DNA from: DATJPW01 sp963752855
Lineage (GTDB): Bacteria; Desulfobacterota; Desulfomonilia; Desulfomonilales; Desulfomonilaceae
NCBI GenBank assembly: GCA_963752855.1
Contig: CAVVZX010000007.1
Span: 1-64,000 of the forward strand
DNA length: 64,000 nucleotides
Direction: 5' to 3'
Below the pieces are notes generated by a model. That model ran no database searches and was not told the DNA's origin. It worked only from the letters and a program-made list of their open reading frames with translations. Both the position numbers and the translations under genes were made by a program. This document shows positions 1 through 9,295 of this stretch, piece by piece. The number at the start of each line of letters is the position of its first letter. The first letter of the stretch is position 1.

Positions 1-85
1 CACAGGCAGGGGCCGGGGACGGCATGAGCGCGGTCGTAGCCATAACAGCGAAAACCAACGCAACAATTACCAAACCTTTTTTCAT
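1..85 (-). CDS. Exported protein, N-terminal fragment only
   Basis: The gene runs off the left edge of the window. The visible 28 residues are a signal peptide: a Lys-Lys start (MKKGLVIV), a hydrophobic stretch ending in an Ala-Pro-Ala-type cleavage site, then Cys. A strong Shine-Dalgarno GGAGGTG precedes the ATG at 85 with standard spacing. The mature part is outside the window, so no function can be given. A lipoprotein is possible because Cys closes the visible segment, but the pattern fits signal peptidase I equally well. Confidence 0.6.
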   Translation of the reverse strand, partial: MKKGLVIVALVFAVMATTALMPSPAPAC

Positions 86-573
86 AATTCACCTCCGGTT
101 ATTCACAATGGGCCGGTAGCTCAACCAGTTGCCCATTTATCCAAAGATTGTACTCCTACCCACACATGTCAAGCGCACACATCAAAAAGACATAGTCCGG
201 AACGGACATGCGCACAAATTGATGCGCCGCCGTGGGCATGGCAGCCGTCGATCATTTTCAATTGATGTATGTTCAGCAGTTAACGATAATTTAATATCCG
301 GCTAACAGTCGCCCAACAATGCGGATCGAGAATTTTGGCCAAGTATGCGCCGCGGAGTCAAGCCAGGGAAACAGGCATGGAGGTCCGCACCGAGCGTCTT
401 CACCAAAGACTCGTCCAATTCGCTTGCGCTTTTGACCGTTGTTTCGCTCCTACGCAGCGCATTGTTTGTTTCAATCCATTGAACCTGGCCGAAAGGTCTG
501 AGTTCGAAGGTCGAGTTATTTTTCGAAAACCCGATTCAACCGGAAAAAAAGCAATCGCTGAAAGAGACTGTTA
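86..573. other. Intergenic region between divergent genes
   Basis: This 488-base stretch separates the reverse-strand exported protein from the forward response regulator. It must hold both promoters. I see no convincing gene, RNA or repeat. A 79-codon open frame at 335-574 has no family resemblance and no good ribosome site and is taken as chance. Confidence 0.5.
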
Positions 574-1257
574 ATGCCAAAGGAAAAAATTCTTGTTGTT
601 GATGACGAGGAAGACATCCTGGAATTGCTTAAATATATTCTGCTGAATGAGGGCTATAGGGTCGACTGCGTACCCTCGGGAGAAGAAGGCTTATTAAAAG
701 CCGCGGAAAATCCTGATCTGATTCTGTTGGATCTCATGTTGCCGGGACTGGACGGCTTAGACGTGTGCCGAGAATTAAAAACCAATCCTGCAACGAGGCA
801 AATTCCCATCATCATGATCACGGCGAAAGGAGAAGACGCTGATATTGTCAGCGGTTTGGAATTGGGAGCGGAAGATTATATCACCAAGCCGTTTAGCCCG
901 AGAATTCTTCTGGCAAGAGTAAAAGTTGTCCTTCGACGAAGAAGGAGTGTCTCGATGGAAGAAGAGCCCGTGATGAGGCGCTACGATTTTACCATTGATT
1001 CCGGCAGACACGAGGTCCGACTCGAGGGAAGGCCCCTCGGGCTGACGACGACAGAATTCAGGATCTTACGTTTCCTGGCGAGACGTCCAGGCCGCGTCTT
1101 CAGTAGAGAACAGATAATCAGCGCGGTGAAAGGTGACGACTACTCTGTCACGGAAAGGTCTGTTGACGTTCAAATCGTCAGTTTACGAAAAAAATTGGGC
1201 AAATCGGGGGATGTCATCGAGACTGTTAGAGGAGTCGGCTACAGACTCAAAGAGTGA
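574..1257 (+). CDS. OmpR/PhoB-family response regulator
   Basis: A 227-residue two-component transcription factor. The receiver domain (residues 4-120) has the acidic pocket D10/D11, phosphoacceptor D53 in the LLDLMLPG context and conserved K105 before Pro in YITKPF. A winged-helix DNA-binding domain fills residues 133-226 and ends with the typical TVRGVGYRL segment. Full length for the PhoB/OmpR type. No sensor kinase is adjacent; the following gene is convergent and its end overlaps this one by 11 bases. Targets are unknown. The MPKEKILVVDDEED start is the natural family start. Confidence 0.93.
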   Translation: MPKEKILVVDDEEDILELLKYILLNEGYRVDCVPSGEEGLLKAAENPDLILLDLMLPGLDGLDVCRELKTNPATRQIPIIMITAKGEDADIVSGLELGAEDYITKPFSPRILLARVKVVLRRRRSVSMEEEPVMRRYDFTIDSGRHEVRLEGRPLGLTTTEFRILRFLARRPGRVFSREQIISAVKGDDYSVTERSVDVQIVSLRKKLGKSGDVIETVRGVGYRLKE

Positions 1258-3794
1258 CATCCCGTGTTGAAAATATCAGAAAATAAACAGGGATCAGACC
1301 ACAGTGCGAACTCAATACCTGGGACGCCTCAGGATTTAGAATCCAGTGCAGGTTTGAATCACCGTTAGGCCCGCATGAAACCTTGTCGTAAAGTTCCCAC
1401 GCTTGATTGAACGCTTTATCGAAAGCGCGGCTTTCCGCATATCGGCGCGCCGAGATCCCCATTTCTCTGAGACGCCCCGGTTCCGACAGCATTTCCTGGA
1501 TTCCCGTTAAGAAGCTGCGTTCATCGTTTCCTTCAACAATAATGCCGGTCTCCCCTGGCACAATATTCTCTTGAGGTCCTCCGCAATTCGTGACAATTAC
1601 CGGCAGACCCGATGCTTGGGCCTCCAGGACCACATTGCCAAAAGTATCCGTGGTGCTGGGAAACAGAAAGAGGTCGCATGAAGCGTAAATCGACGCCAAG
1701 GCTTCGCCTTCCACATATCCCAGGAAGATGCTTCGGGGCCCCTCTAGAATCTGCTGCATCTCTTCCCGGTACGGACCGTCTCCCACAACCACTAGAATGA
1801 CGTCATCTCTGGATTGAGCCAGTGACGTGAAGCAGTTTGCAAGAATTTGCAGGTTTTTTTCCTTGGAAACGCGCCCTACATATAGGAGTTTCAGCGCGCC
1901 ATTAGAGCCGCAATGGGCATCAAGACAGTCGCTGCGTTTGGCGGGATGGAATCGAATGGTGTCCACTCCTCTCGGAAACACACGGGTTTTTTGCGGAGAT
2001 ATTCCTTTCTTGGCAAGCTCTGCAGCAGTGCTTCTGGAGGGCACATACACCTGATCCATCTGATCATAATACCATAGCACATACTTCCACACTATTTCAG
2101 CGACTGAGGCGTCATCAGTAAGATATTGGGCGTACTGCGGCAAAGCGGTATGGTATGTTCCTACCATGGGAAGCTTCAGGATACGCGCAACAGCTAATGC
2201 CGCAATTCCAAGGGGTCCCGGTGTCGCAGAATGAATATGTGTGAACTCTTGCTCATAACAATAATTGAGTATTTCCAGAAAAGGCGGATAGAAAAGCTTC
2301 TGTTCAGGATAGACGGAGACTTCATACACCCCGATAGGTTTGAAGTTTTTCACTCCCTCATCATCGCCATTATTAGTGGGGTCACACGTAATGACCGTGT
2401 AGTCATTGCCGGACAAGCGAGCAGCTCTTAGCTGTCTTTTCAAAGTGCCTGCCACTCCATTTATTTCATAAAAAGTGTCCGTGAAATGCCCAATTCTAAT
2501 GCGATCTTCACGCTGAAAGCGTTTTGGTCTTACCAGGAGAAATCTGTCCAGGACCTGATTGCTGAAGGCCCTGTCTTCAGAGAAAATCGAAAAAGATACA
2601 AAATACGGCGCCAAGAGGGAATATAGCGCCCCTGCCGAACCCAATGAATGAAACAGATTGAGAAAATGAGCGCCGGCTAGGCTATCCATTACATGATCGG
2701 CAAAGTGCCCCAGAACTTTATTAGATACCTTGTTTACAAAACGCAGCCACTGCTCATCAAGATTATCCTGTTGGCCGTGTCCGTTCTTGAAGATTTCGGC
2801 AAGCGGCGGGTCGTCCGAGATCAAGCGATGAGTCTCTTGCCGAAGCAAATCCAGGACGGATATATTTCCCATATCAGCCGGTTTCTGCCGCTTCCCGTTC
2901 TTAAAAAAGAAATTCAGCCGCGCCAAAATGCCCGGTTCAGTTTCTTGGCCCACCTGAAGAAAGCGGTCCAGGAACTTGAAAATAACGTCGCTGCTGACAT
3001 ATCTCTTCAGATCGAACTTATGGTGATAAAATTGGTATGCGATGCTGTACACGTTGTGAGCAAGGGTTTTCGGTGTCGATGCGGGACCCGCAATTTTGAC
3101 CTTATTTTGTTCGATGGCCGCTAAAAGCTGTTCAAGCTCCGTTATACCATCCATTTCGGTATATCGACGCGCTATAGTCAACGAGCTGTGATCGTCGGAT
3201 CCACCCGTAAGATTTTTGACCCAAGGGAACGGGGAACCTGGTTGCAAACAATGCTTTTCCGCCAATTGATCCATCAATTCCGGCGTCAGAACCGAAAGAA
3301 GGAGTTGAAGACATCTGTTCTGTTCTTCCGTTTCTAGCTCCGTTAAGCTCAAAATTCTTGAAAATCAGAAGGCATTTCTCAAAATGCTCGATCGTCAACT
3401 TGTGATTCACGGAGAACAGCGGATGAGCCAACGCATGGCTAATGCCGTTTGTCTTGAGATATGCGGCGAGTTCGAATACATTCTCCCTAACCCTTTGTAT
3501 ATCTTGATGTATTTTCTCATCAATATTATATGCCAGCACGTGAAGCTTGCATCCGTCATCGGGGAAATAAGTAGTTACTTCTTCGCTGATGAATGTGCCT
3601 GGGAGGTGAGCGATTTCCAGGCATCCTTCGATTGTATTGTGATCAGTGATGGTGACAAGTGACATTCCTCTCTTCTTGGCAATATTGTATAAATGAACCG
3701 GATCGGTGAAACTCTCCGGGCAACCCAGCTTCTTAAGAATCCACTCGGAAGGGCGCTTTGAAAATTTAGAATGTACATGCAAGTCGATTTTCAT
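1247..3794 (-). CDS. PHP-domain / GT4 glycosyltransferase fusion (frameshifted)
   Basis: The N-terminal part (from ATG at 3794) is a PHP metal-dependent phosphoesterase-like domain: LHVHS, ITDHNT, HVLAYN, ALAHP, and after a frame break GGSDDHS, which supply its metal ligands. The C-terminal 400 residues are a GT4 glycosyltransferase with GRVSKEKN, the FLFPSTTDTFG loop and the VVLEAQASGLPV donor-sugar motif. The two pieces lie in different frames; the break is at about 3335-3350, where FELNGARN must join EEQNRCLQ, and the sequence fits a single PHP-GT protein of about 850 residues. It is last in a reverse-strand set after the phosphatidylserine decarboxylase (38 bases between them), so a role in membrane glycolipid assembly is likely. 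Acceptor unknown. Confidence 0.8.
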
Positions 3795-3832
3795 CGGTTC
3801 ACAACCTTTCTCATAATTGAGCCATTACCCAA

Positions 3833-4531
3833 TTAATCTATCAGTATCGATTCTCCAGCTTTAACTTTGTCTCCAGGCTTCACCTTTGCTTGCATTTGCG
3901 GCAGTTCAGGAACTATTACATCCACCTGAGACCCTATACGAATCATCCCGAATATTTCTCCTTTGCCGACGGAGCCGCCTTCAGGGATGTATGAGTCAAT
4001 ACCGTGTACGCTCTTGCCCGCTATCTGCACGACGTAACAAGATATTTCGTCCTCTTTGAATTTTCCTTTTATCCGTGTCACAGTCCTTTCGTTTTCCAAA
4101 ATATGAAGGCTATTTCGATAAAAGGGCATTTGATTAAACAAAATCCGAAAGTGCATGGGGCCCATGTGAAGGTTGGCGGTCTTTGGCGGATAATGCATTA
4201 TTTGCTCGACTGTTCCGGTAATGGGCGCGCGATTGTAGTGGACATTGAACGGGCTCATGAAGATACCGATCAGGATCTTTCGCGAATCTACGTCCTGCCG
4301 GACTATGTCCTTGATTTGGGCCGCAATGCCTTGTTTTATGACGATGATATTTTCTTTCGGCTCAACAGTCTTCACGTAAACGACAGTGCCATCCGCCGGG
4401 CTGACGATATTGCCGCCTGGCGGGGCAATCCTCGGTGGGTTTCTAAAAAACCAGAAGTACCGCCAATAAAGAAAACCCGCCCCAGCAACCGAAATGAGAA
4501 TCAGAATGGATATCAATGCAGTTGTCGCCAT
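3833..4531 (-). CDS. psd: Phosphatidylserine decarboxylase proenzyme
   Basis: Pyruvoyl-dependent enzyme converting phosphatidylserine to phosphatidylethanolamine at the inner membrane. An N-terminal membrane segment is followed by FFRNPPR, then PADGTVVYVK, an FMSPFNVHYNRAP segment with the catalytic His, and KSVHGIDSYIPEG. The self-cleavage site is the Gly-Ser in GMIRIGSQVD, the short-type (Psd-A) arrangement. I chose the ATG at 4531 (MATTALISIL) rather than the upstream open frame from 4630, because that part overlaps the end of the preceding methyltransferase. About 233 residues, normal for the short class. Confidence 0.88.
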   Translation of the reverse strand: MATTALISILILISVAGAGFLYWRYFWFFRNPPRIAPPGGNIVSPADGTVVYVKTVEPKENIIVIKQGIAAQIKDIVRQDVDSRKILIGIFMSPFNVHYNRAPITGTVEQIMHYPPKTANLHMGPMHFRILFNQMPFYRNSLHILENERTVTRIKGKFKEDEISCYVVQIAGKSVHGIDSYIPEGGSVGKGEIFGMIRIGSQVDVIVPELPQMQAKVKPGDKVKAGESILID

Positions 4532-5206
4532 ACGCCTGGTTCCAAAACTCGCACCAGAGCAACTCCGGAGGAGAAGGGGAAATTTATAACTTCGAAAGCG
4601 CTCTCTTCTTTCTTCAGGATGTTTATCCATCGCTTAACTCCCGCATGTCGAAGCATTTCGCGAATGTAAATGTTCGTATCGTGAAGAAATATGTAAGCGT
4701 TTTTCTTGGAACATCCCACCATGTTGACGAAATCTGTACTTCACATCTTTATACGCGTGGCTACCATCGACGAAGCCCAAATCAATAGGAGGCAAGCCCA
4801 GCTCCGCATAAGATGGGAACAGCTCGTCGCTTCTCATTCTGTAATGGGTCACGATTTCTTCTACCCCGAATTTTCGAAAACGCTCCTGGACATCGGCGTC
4901 AGAATTCCAGGTCCCGCGACCACCCAGCGTCTTGAGAGGCCCATCCTTGAGTAACGAATACGATGGATCGACGAAGGTGAGGGAACCGACGCCGTTGTCT
5001 CTCATGGCTAGCGCCAGACAGACTACGCTGAATCCGTATCCCGAACCTATTACCAGCGTGTGTTTGGGTCGGAGGGCCCGGGCGACGCCATAATAGATGA
5101 AGCCGAATCCCAAATTCAGATTCTGGGCGCTCTGATTGTGCCCCAGAGGTTTTGCATAATGCAGAATATTTTTGACTAAATCTTCGCTAAGACTGAATGT
5201 TTCCAT
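4513..5206 (-). CDS. Class I SAM-dependent methyltransferase-like protein (frameshifted)
   Basis: The protein has a Rossmann-type SAM site: TLVIGSGYGFSVVCLA (motif I), LTFVDPSY, and DLGFVDGSHAYKDVKYR, the pattern of the Methyltransf_24 family that often accompanies sugar-polymer genes. The frame breaks near 4715; the continuation in another frame (KKNAYIFLHDTNIYIREML...) gives the family's usual C-terminal His-Asp segment and ends at 4513, overlapping the start of psd by 19 bases. Substrate unknown; the neighbours suggest a lipid or glycan headgroup. Confidence 0.72.
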
Positions 5207-5907
5207 TCTCTATTCCTTTTTCGTTTCAGAGTTGGCCGGCCCCAATTGAACCCCTCCATCAGTGGGGCTATATAGTTAGACGAGTATTATTCGTACGTCA
5301 GTTTTGAGTTAAATGTTGAAGAATTTTCGGCGGGCATTGATCGTTTGAAAGTTTTTTCGACAGAAGATTAATCTTCTTAAGATCAAACGCTAACTTTTTT
5401 GCAACATTTTAAAATTAAATTTGAAAAATCTCTTACAGCTAGTTGCAAAACACCTATGAGGACGGGAAAATGTTGGGTCTTTTTTGTAGGGGGGTTCGTG
5501 AGCCGCCCAATATCAGGGCGCTTCGAGAAGCGCCCCTGCCATCATTACGACGCGATGTCGAGGTCTTGCAACAGGTACTAGTCCTAGAGTGAGAACCTTT
5601 ATGGGGCCTGGGTATCTGAAGGTAACAAGTTGCCTTAACCGGAACATAGGGCCTCCGAGACATGGTCATCAACAGATTCTAAAATTCGACGGATCGGGGC
5701 TATCGTACGAGAGGCTATATTCTTCAAGTTGAATTTGGATTATGAGCCGGTTAAGTAATTGTTAAATTCGATACAGCGCAGTCATCAGTGATGCGTTTGA
5801 TCGTGAATTTAAATAATTCTCACACTTCCGTCCGGCCATCGCAGGTATTAAATGAAATGGCGGAATAATTGTGCCAATTGTACATGGATTTCAATTGCCG
5901 GAGGCGC
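5207..5907. other. Long intergenic region with one hairpin
   Basis: About 700 bases between divergent genes. The left part is AT-rich and should contain the promoter of the reverse methyltransferase set. A palindrome lies at 5516-5535 and is listed separately. I see no gene. Confidence 0.5.
5516..5535. repeat. REP-like palindrome
   Basis: GGGCGCTTC (5516-5524) and GAAGCGCCC (5527-5535) form a 9-bp stem with a two-base centre. The layout (G-rich arm, pyrimidine centre, C-rich arm followed by CTGCC) resembles the palindromes at 13883-13944, suggesting one family of extragenic palindromes in this genome. Confidence 0.5.
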
Positions 5908-6334
5908 ATGATGGCATCTGAAACATTGACCGATGAGGACTTAAAGGCGATTCTTACAAGCGTTAAGACCATCGCGGTTGTAGGTTTATCTACAAATCCC
6001 TCGAGGGACAGTTACGGAGTGGCTGAGTACCTCAAGAAAAACGGCTATCGCATCATCCCGGTGAATCCGGGCGCTGACGAGATCTTGGGAGAAAAAAGCT
6101 ATCCCGATCTGCTATCCATAAATGAACCTGTGGATGTGGTGGACGTTTTCAGACGGCCGGAATTCGTTCCTGAAATTGTAAACCAGGCTGTCAAAAATTA
6201 AGGCAAAAGTTCTTTGGATGCAGTTGGGAGTGAGCGACGAGGAAGCCGCCAATAAAGCAAGACAGGCCGGAATGACCGTGGTGCAGGATCATTGCATGAT
6301 GGCCGAACATTCGAGGCTAATCGGAAAGAAGTAA
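5908..6334 (+). CDS. CoA-binding domain protein, YccU type (frameshifted)
   Basis: A single Rossmann-fold CoA_binding domain: IAVVGLSTNPSRDSYGVAEYL, RIIPVNPGADEILGEKSYPDL, VDVVDVFRRPE, and after the break VLWMQLGVSDEEAA and VQDHCMMAEHSRL, the standard C-terminal half. The break is at a run of five A near 6197; removing one A restores AVKIKAKVLWMQ and the frame ends at TAA 6332-6334. That makes a protein of about 140 residues, the family length. The start at 5908 or 5911 is set by GGAGG at 5900-5904. Role unknown; family members bind CoA. Confidence 0.82.
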
Positions 6335-6376
6335 TACCTAAGCCGGAATATCCGGACCTTTGTGCTGTGATGTAAG

Positions 6377-6661
6377 CTACTTGGACTCTTCGATCCTGTC
6401 CTGTCTGTAGGAAAGGGCTACAAAGGTGTTGTAGGAAAGCTCCGGAGGAAAGAGGGCTACCCTGTCCCCATCATGGAGCAAGGTTGACAGGGAGCTGGCT
6501 CGGCTGTTCACAAAGATCATTCTTACTCGGTTGTCGGGCAAGCCCAAGGCAGACGCAAGATCGACGCCGCGCGCCTGGTCCGGCAGCTCCACAATTCGTT
6601 CCATAGGTCCTTTGTGGGCTTCAGTTCTGAGATGGCCGCCTAATAGGACTGTAATGCGCAT
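6377..6661 (-). CDS. MoaD/ThiS-family sulfur-carrier-like protein
   Basis: A 94-residue beta-grasp protein (MRITVLLGGHL... LHDGDRVALFPP). It lies 90 bases downstream of the aldehyde oxidoreductase gene on the same strand, the pairing commonly seen for tungstopterin enzymes, which suggests a part in making or inserting the pterin cofactor. The usual C-terminal Gly-Gly used for thiocarboxylation is absent; the protein ends in RIEESK after a tail. It may therefore be a non-canonical MoaD-like chaperone, or need processing. A strong hairpin separates it from the upstream gene. Confidence 0.75.
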   Translation of the reverse strand: MRITVLLGGHLRTEAHKGPMERIVELPDQARGVDLASALGLPDNRVRMIFVNSRASSLSTLLHDGDRVALFPPELSYNTFVALSYRQDRIEESK

Positions 6662-6706
6662 TTCGTGCCTAAGGCTCCGGAGTTTATATTTAAATGATTG
6701 GTCGGC

Positions 6707-6732
6707 CTCCGGGGGAAATGCTTCCCCCGGAG
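6707..6732 (-). promoter_or_regulatory. Strong hairpin between aor and the MoaD-like gene
   Basis: CTCCGGGGGAA (6707-6717) and TTCCCCCGGAG (6722-6732) form a perfect 11-bp stem with a four-base loop. It lies 20 bases after the aor stop. There is no T-run on the reverse strand, so it looks like a 3' mRNA-stabilising or partial-termination element that could lower expression of the downstream MoaD-like gene. Confidence 0.55.
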
Positions 6733-6751
6733 AATCTATGTATCTATATTT

Positions 6752-8491
6752 CTAAAGGTTGGCAAACGTCTTGTCCAGCTCCTCATCCGACACCTGAAAA
6801 ACTACATTGTGTGGTGGCAGAGGTTGGGTTTTGAAAAAATAGGGCAGTCGATCGTCCACTGGAGAAAAACCTGCGGCCTTGTTGAATTCCCGCTCCGCTC
6901 GCAGGACCTGTTTTCCGTACTCCACAAAGTCGTCCAGGGTCATGTTCCAGCCGTATACGGCATTGAGCATCTTGGGTATTGCTTCCAGCCCACTGGCGAT
7001 GTCCAGTATAGCGAACGCGGTAAAGACACAGAGTCCGGCGCTGTCCACAGCCGCAGTGGCAACCTGCAGGTTTCGGGAGAGCTCCACTTGTCCCTCCGGT
7101 TTTAGGGGATCCACGTACCCACCGACCTTCATAACGTTTGTGGCTATGGCATACCCCGCAGTGTGATCCGCGCCCATCGGAGTCGTCGCATAAGTGACGC
7201 CTATCCCCATGACCGCTCTTGGATCGTACGCCGGAAGACCTTGCCGTTTGACGACCGGGACATGGTCCACGCCGAAAGCTTGGCCCGTGGCGGCCGCGCC
7301 GCCGGCCAGAATACGTCCCAGATACGATCCTTTACCCATCTCATGGACTAGCTCTATGGCTCCGGCCCCGTCTCCGAACTTTTTGACGCCTGCGTACATG
7401 GCCACCGCGACAGCGCATCCGACCTCGATGGTATCGAGCCCATAATCGTCGCAGAGATAACTGACTTTCGCGATGGCATCGAGATCGTCTATTCCACAAT
7501 TTGCTCCATTAGCCCAAATCGTCTCGTATTCGAATCCGGAAGTCAGATATTTCTTGTCTTTATCATTGTATACATTGGAACATTGGATAATGCAGGTTGT
7601 ACAGGCGGCGTGCGTCGTGGAGCCTTCGCGTTCCTTTATGATGTCATGCATGGTCTCGCCGCTTATTTTGCCGGCTCCTTCGAAGCGGCCTTCGGTGAAG
7701 TTTCGAGTGGGGAACGCGCCCGCCTCGTTGATCACATTTACCAAAACATTCGTCCCATAGACTGCCAGGCCTCCGCCCGGTTTGGTTACCGGATGTTCCC
7801 TCAGAGCGTCTCTAAATATTACGGAAGCGGCTTTGAATGCTTCTGAGTCGTGATAAGTGGCGCCTTCAGAGCCTTTGTCATCCACCACAATCGCTTTCAC
7901 GCCTTTGGCGCCCATAACCGCGCCCACGCCGCCTCTTCCGGCGTGTCTGGACGGCAGCCCCATGGTGTCGGTTACGGCCACTGAAGCGGACGACATTAGC
8001 ATCTCGCCTGCCGGGCCTATGGAAATAATCGACACCTTATCGCCATGCTTGGCTTTGAGGCGCTCGCAAAGCTCATAGTTCTTGAGGCCCTTCAAGTCGT
8101 CGGCCGGAAGGAGTTGGGCCCCGTCTTTGTCAATAACAATGTAGAAAAGCTTTCCCTTGGGAGGGCTCTGTTCGAGCACGATTCCCGCAATATTTAAGCG
8201 GCCGAGCTTGAATGCCGCCGTGCCGCCCACGTTGCTCTCTTTGATGCCCCCGGTCAGGGGGCTTTTGGCCCCTACCGACAGACGGCCGGAGTTAGCGCAG
8301 GTGGTGCCCGATAGGAGACCTCCAGCAACAACTAATTTGTTCTCCGGGCCTAGAGGATGACATTGCGGCGGTACCTCGCGCGCAACTATAAGAGAAGTCA
8401 GGGCGCGGCCTCCGGATCGCGCATATTCCTCTGCGAGGTCGTCATACTGTATCTTTCCCTGATTCATATCCACGCGGACAAGTTTTCTCAT
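6752..8491 (-). CDS. aor: Aldehyde:ferredoxin oxidoreductase (tungstopterin family)
   Basis: A 579-residue cytoplasmic enzyme of the AOR family, which interconverts aldehydes and carboxylates using ferredoxin. The N-terminal domain (1-205) carries the pterin-binding pattern with GLLSGTTCANSGRLSVGAKSP and SRHAGRGGVGAVMGAKGVKA. The 4Fe-4S ligands are C297, C300 and C304 (CTTCIIQC) plus a Cys in DSAGLC near residue 497. Length is close to the archaeal and deltaproteobacterial enzymes. The start has a purine-rich site (AAGGGGGAATATC) before ATG. The MoaD-like partner follows. Substrate range cannot be read from sequence; aromatic or short-chain aldehydes are typical. Confidence 0.93.
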   Translation of the reverse strand: MRKLVRVDMNQGKIQYDDLAEEYARSGGRALTSLIVAREVPPQCHPLGPENKLVVAGGLLSGTTCANSGRLSVGAKSPLTGGIKESNVGGTAAFKLGRLNIAGIVLEQSPPKGKLFYIVIDKDGAQLLPADDLKGLKNYELCERLKAKHGDKVSIISIGPAGEMLMSSASVAVTDTMGLPSRHAGRGGVGAVMGAKGVKAIVVDDKGSEGATYHDSEAFKAASVIFRDALREHPVTKPGGGLAVYGTNVLVNVINEAGAFPTRNFTEGRFEGAGKISGETMHDIIKEREGSTTHAACTTCIIQCSNVYNDKDKKYLTSGFEYETIWANGANCGIDDLDAIAKVSYLCDDYGLDTIEVGCAVAVAMYAGVKKFGDGAGAIELVHEMGKGSYLGRILAGGAAATGQAFGVDHVPVVKRQGLPAYDPRAVMGIGVTYATTPMGADHTAGYAIATNVMKVGGYVDPLKPEGQVELSRNLQVATAAVDSAGLCVFTAFAILDIASGLEAIPKMLNAVYGWNMTLDDFVEYGKQVLRAEREFNKAAGFSPVDDRLPYFFKTQPLPPHNVVFQVSDEELDKTFANL

Positions 8492-8665
8492 GATATTCCC
8501 CCTTTGAGAAAAGGTGTGAAAGCTCGGCGATCGTTAGCCAAGATTTACGTGTATCGCTATTGCATCTGATGGCAGTGTATGAGCTTGAGCGCGAAGGTGT
8601 CAAGGAAAATAAATAAGAAAATTGAGGCGTTATGGGATTTTTGACATAACCCGATCACGGGATTT

Positions 8666-8694
8666 TTGACTCCGGCGGGCAATCGCATTAAATT
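8666..8694 (+). promoter_or_regulatory. Predicted sigma-70 promoter
   Basis: TTGACT (8666-8671), a 17-base spacer and TAAATT (8689-8694) lie 31 bases before the ATG at 8726. The segment GGGATTTTTGAC occurs twice (about 8635-8646 and 8660-8671), so a second -35-like element or a direct-repeat operator is present just upstream. Confidence 0.45.
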
Positions 8695-8725
8695 CTTTAT
8701 GGTAGAATAGATAAGGACTCAGCAT

Positions 8726-9151
8726 ATGAAGAACAGGTTTTCCAAACTCTTTCGAACTGAATGGGGCCGTGGCGGGTCCTTGTTGCTCGTGGTATCGATC
8801 CTGTTGTTGGCCGTATTCCTGCCGGCGCTGTCTCCAGCGGCGGACACCCCCGAGAGCAAGCCTTCTGACGTCGCCAATTCCGCGAGTCAGTCGAAAATAG
8901 ACGCTCAAAGCCCGCCAAGCCCGACTCGACATGACGATCAAAGGCTTGATGAAAAACAGCTACCGAAGCAAGATCTGATTCCTCAGCCGAATCGGGCTTC
9001 TTATCCGATTGTTGGTCAGAGATCGCAAGGGGCCCTGCGAAGCATAAATAGAGCCAGAAGCGACTTCGATCACAGCATGAGAAACCTGAATGATAGTCTG
9101 AGACGGGCCAATGACGCCATAAACAGGATAAGGTCGATAAGAAAATTTTAG
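8726..9151 (+). CDS. Exported or membrane-anchored hypothetical protein
   Basis: A 141-residue protein I do not recognise. The N-terminus is basic, followed by a hydrophobic segment (LLLVVSILLLAVFL) and an Ala-Ala-Asp junction typical of signal peptide cleavage near residue 39. The mature part is polar, rich in Ser, Pro and Gln, with a basic helical tail (ALRSINRARSDF... RANDAINRIRSIRKF) that could form a coiled coil. It stands alone, divergent from aor and ahead of the transketolase operon, with its own promoter. Confidence 0.6.
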   Translation: MKNRFSKLFRTEWGRGGSLLLVVSILLLAVFLPALSPAADTPESKPSDVANSASQSKIDAQSPPSPTRHDDQRLDEKQLPKQDLIPQPNRASYPIVGQRSQGALRSINRARSDFDHSMRNLNDSLRRANDAINRIRSIRKF

Positions 9152-9239
9152 TCAACATTTCGCCGGGGAGAACGTAGAGGCCGACAGGGGAAGGCTGTCA
9201 AAATTCCTTTGTTGGCTTATTTGGCTTGTACAAGGCCGA

Positions 9240-9268
9240 TTGACACAGTCTTTGCCCGGTGGTAATGT
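9240..9268 (+). promoter_or_regulatory. Predicted sigma-70 promoter of the transketolase-sulfotransferase operon
   Basis: TTGACA (9240-9245), 17-base spacer, TAATGT (9263-9268), 27 bases before the ATG at 9296. Good match in sequence and spacing to a housekeeping promoter. Confidence 0.55.
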
Positions 9269-9295
9269 TGCCCCGTCAAAACAGGATCAGGTTAC

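Noticed and set aside
335..574. 79-codon open frame before the response regulator
   Set aside because: No family resemblance, no convincing ribosome site, and a composition unlike the real genes nearby.
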